Below, piece after piece: positions 63,346 through 64,000 of a stretch of 64,000 nt of DNA. A program made the position numbers and the translations under genes. The stretch comes from Lichenostomus cassidix (Eukaryota; Chordata; Aves; Passeriformes; Meliphagidae): assembly GCA_008360975.2 (NCBI GenBank), contig CM039184.1, positions 32,413,797 through 32,477,796 on the forward strand, given 5' to 3'. How positions within the stretch are numbered: position 1 is the first letter of the stretch; every line of letters begins with the position of its first letter. Under the pieces are notes generated by a model. The model was not told the origin of the DNA and did no database searches. It was given only the letters and a program-made list of their open reading frames with translations.

Positions 63346-64000
63346 TTCTAGATGTCCACCTGCAAAGACCATTCCCCATTATCCCGTAAATCATAGGTTT
63401 TAGTTTTTCTCATACCATACGGGAAGGTTTCCAAGGGATAATTAAATACCAACATACAGTATCTTTATGGATAACAGCTTTCATTTCTCCTCATGAAGAA
63501 TACTTCCTGCCTTTACAGCATTTGGCTCCTCTATCTTTATTTTGGCCATGAACCAGAGAGCACACTGAACTTTCCACAACACCAATACAGATATGCAGGT
63601 ATGGAATCCTTTTCCCTAAAGACAATGTTTTTGGCATCTGCGCAACAACTGTTTATCAACTGCACAAGCTTCATACTTAACGCTTTCCACTGAGAACTGA
63701 AGTTCTCAACAAATACAATTCTCTACTATACAGTACACAAACTAACAAAATTAGGAAAGACAACTTACAATGAAGGAAGATGTCTTCTGAGCCAAAGTAA
63801 CTGGAGAAAGATGAAATAGAGAATGAAGGAAAAAATAGGTATGTCTCAATGAACATCAAATTGATTTCAAAATACTCTCATAAATAAATAAATGTGCAGA
63901 TGTGCAGAAAGGGGACTAGACCACTACATCTAGTTAGGCCTTTTGAAAAAGCCCTAAATTAACCATTTTTTATGACTTTCTCTACAAGATTTGGTGTCAA
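63346..64000. other. Unassigned AT-rich noncoding stretch to the window end
   Basis: No repeat, gene or RNA is recognised. Confidence 0.6.

Noticed and set aside
1..64000. tRNA, rRNA, snRNA, CRISPR arrays, bacterial operons or phage genes
   Set aside because: No cloverleaf box A/B pairs, no conserved RNA cores, no spaced direct repeats, and no prokaryotic gene organisation were seen.

Overview
This looks like a piece of a bird nuclear genome. The DNA is AT-rich and poor in CpG, has no bacterial-type gene packing and no long open frames outside transposons. It is littered with chicken-repeat-1 (CR1) LINE 3' ends, recognisable by the C-terminal reverse-transcriptase ORF2 motif HWNRLPRE(V/A)V and by tails of the 'ggtcccttccaacctcaa..attctgtgattc' type. 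It also holds two LTRs of the avian endogenous-retrovirus type that opens tgtcctgg or tgtattgggtctgg. Both assignments come from recognising the families by eye; no database search was run.

Layout: 1-6.27 kb is single-copy AT-rich DNA with one CR1 3' end (2.80-3.08 kb) and an (AAT)n microsatellite (3.41 kb). From 6.27 to 8.72 kb lies the longest CR1 copy, which keeps 5' and reverse-transcriptase parts but carries an internal deletion, followed by a second CR1 3' end. A solo LTR with an almost perfect 5-bp target duplication occupies 11.15-11.73 kb. A decayed CR1 lies at 17.66-18.66 kb. A very old LINE endonuclease-domain remnant is at about 27.95-28.35 kb. Further CR1 fragments lie at 33.34-34.13, 37.96-38.49 (minus), 43.34-43.45 (minus), 48.09-48.24, 51.03-51.41, 55.18-56.22 and 63.26-63.35 kb. 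The 55-56 kb copy is split by a second LTR. The rest is non-repetitive noncoding sequence with short simple repeats.

No protein-coding gene, tRNA, rRNA or known small RNA could be identified with confidence. Ten of twelve LINE fragments and both LTRs lie on the plus strand. Intronic retroelements tend to lie antisense to their host gene, so if the window is intronic, a minus-strand host gene is the better guess. In line with that, five short splice-flanked segments on the minus strand (16.25 to 1.13 kb) chain into one open frame of 109 codons. I do not recognise the product, and comparable single segments turn up by chance in this sequence, so the chain is offered as a hypothesis and not annotated as a gene. 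Other points of interest are the LTR-in-CR1 nesting, several hairpins and palindromes, and a perfect CRE octamer.
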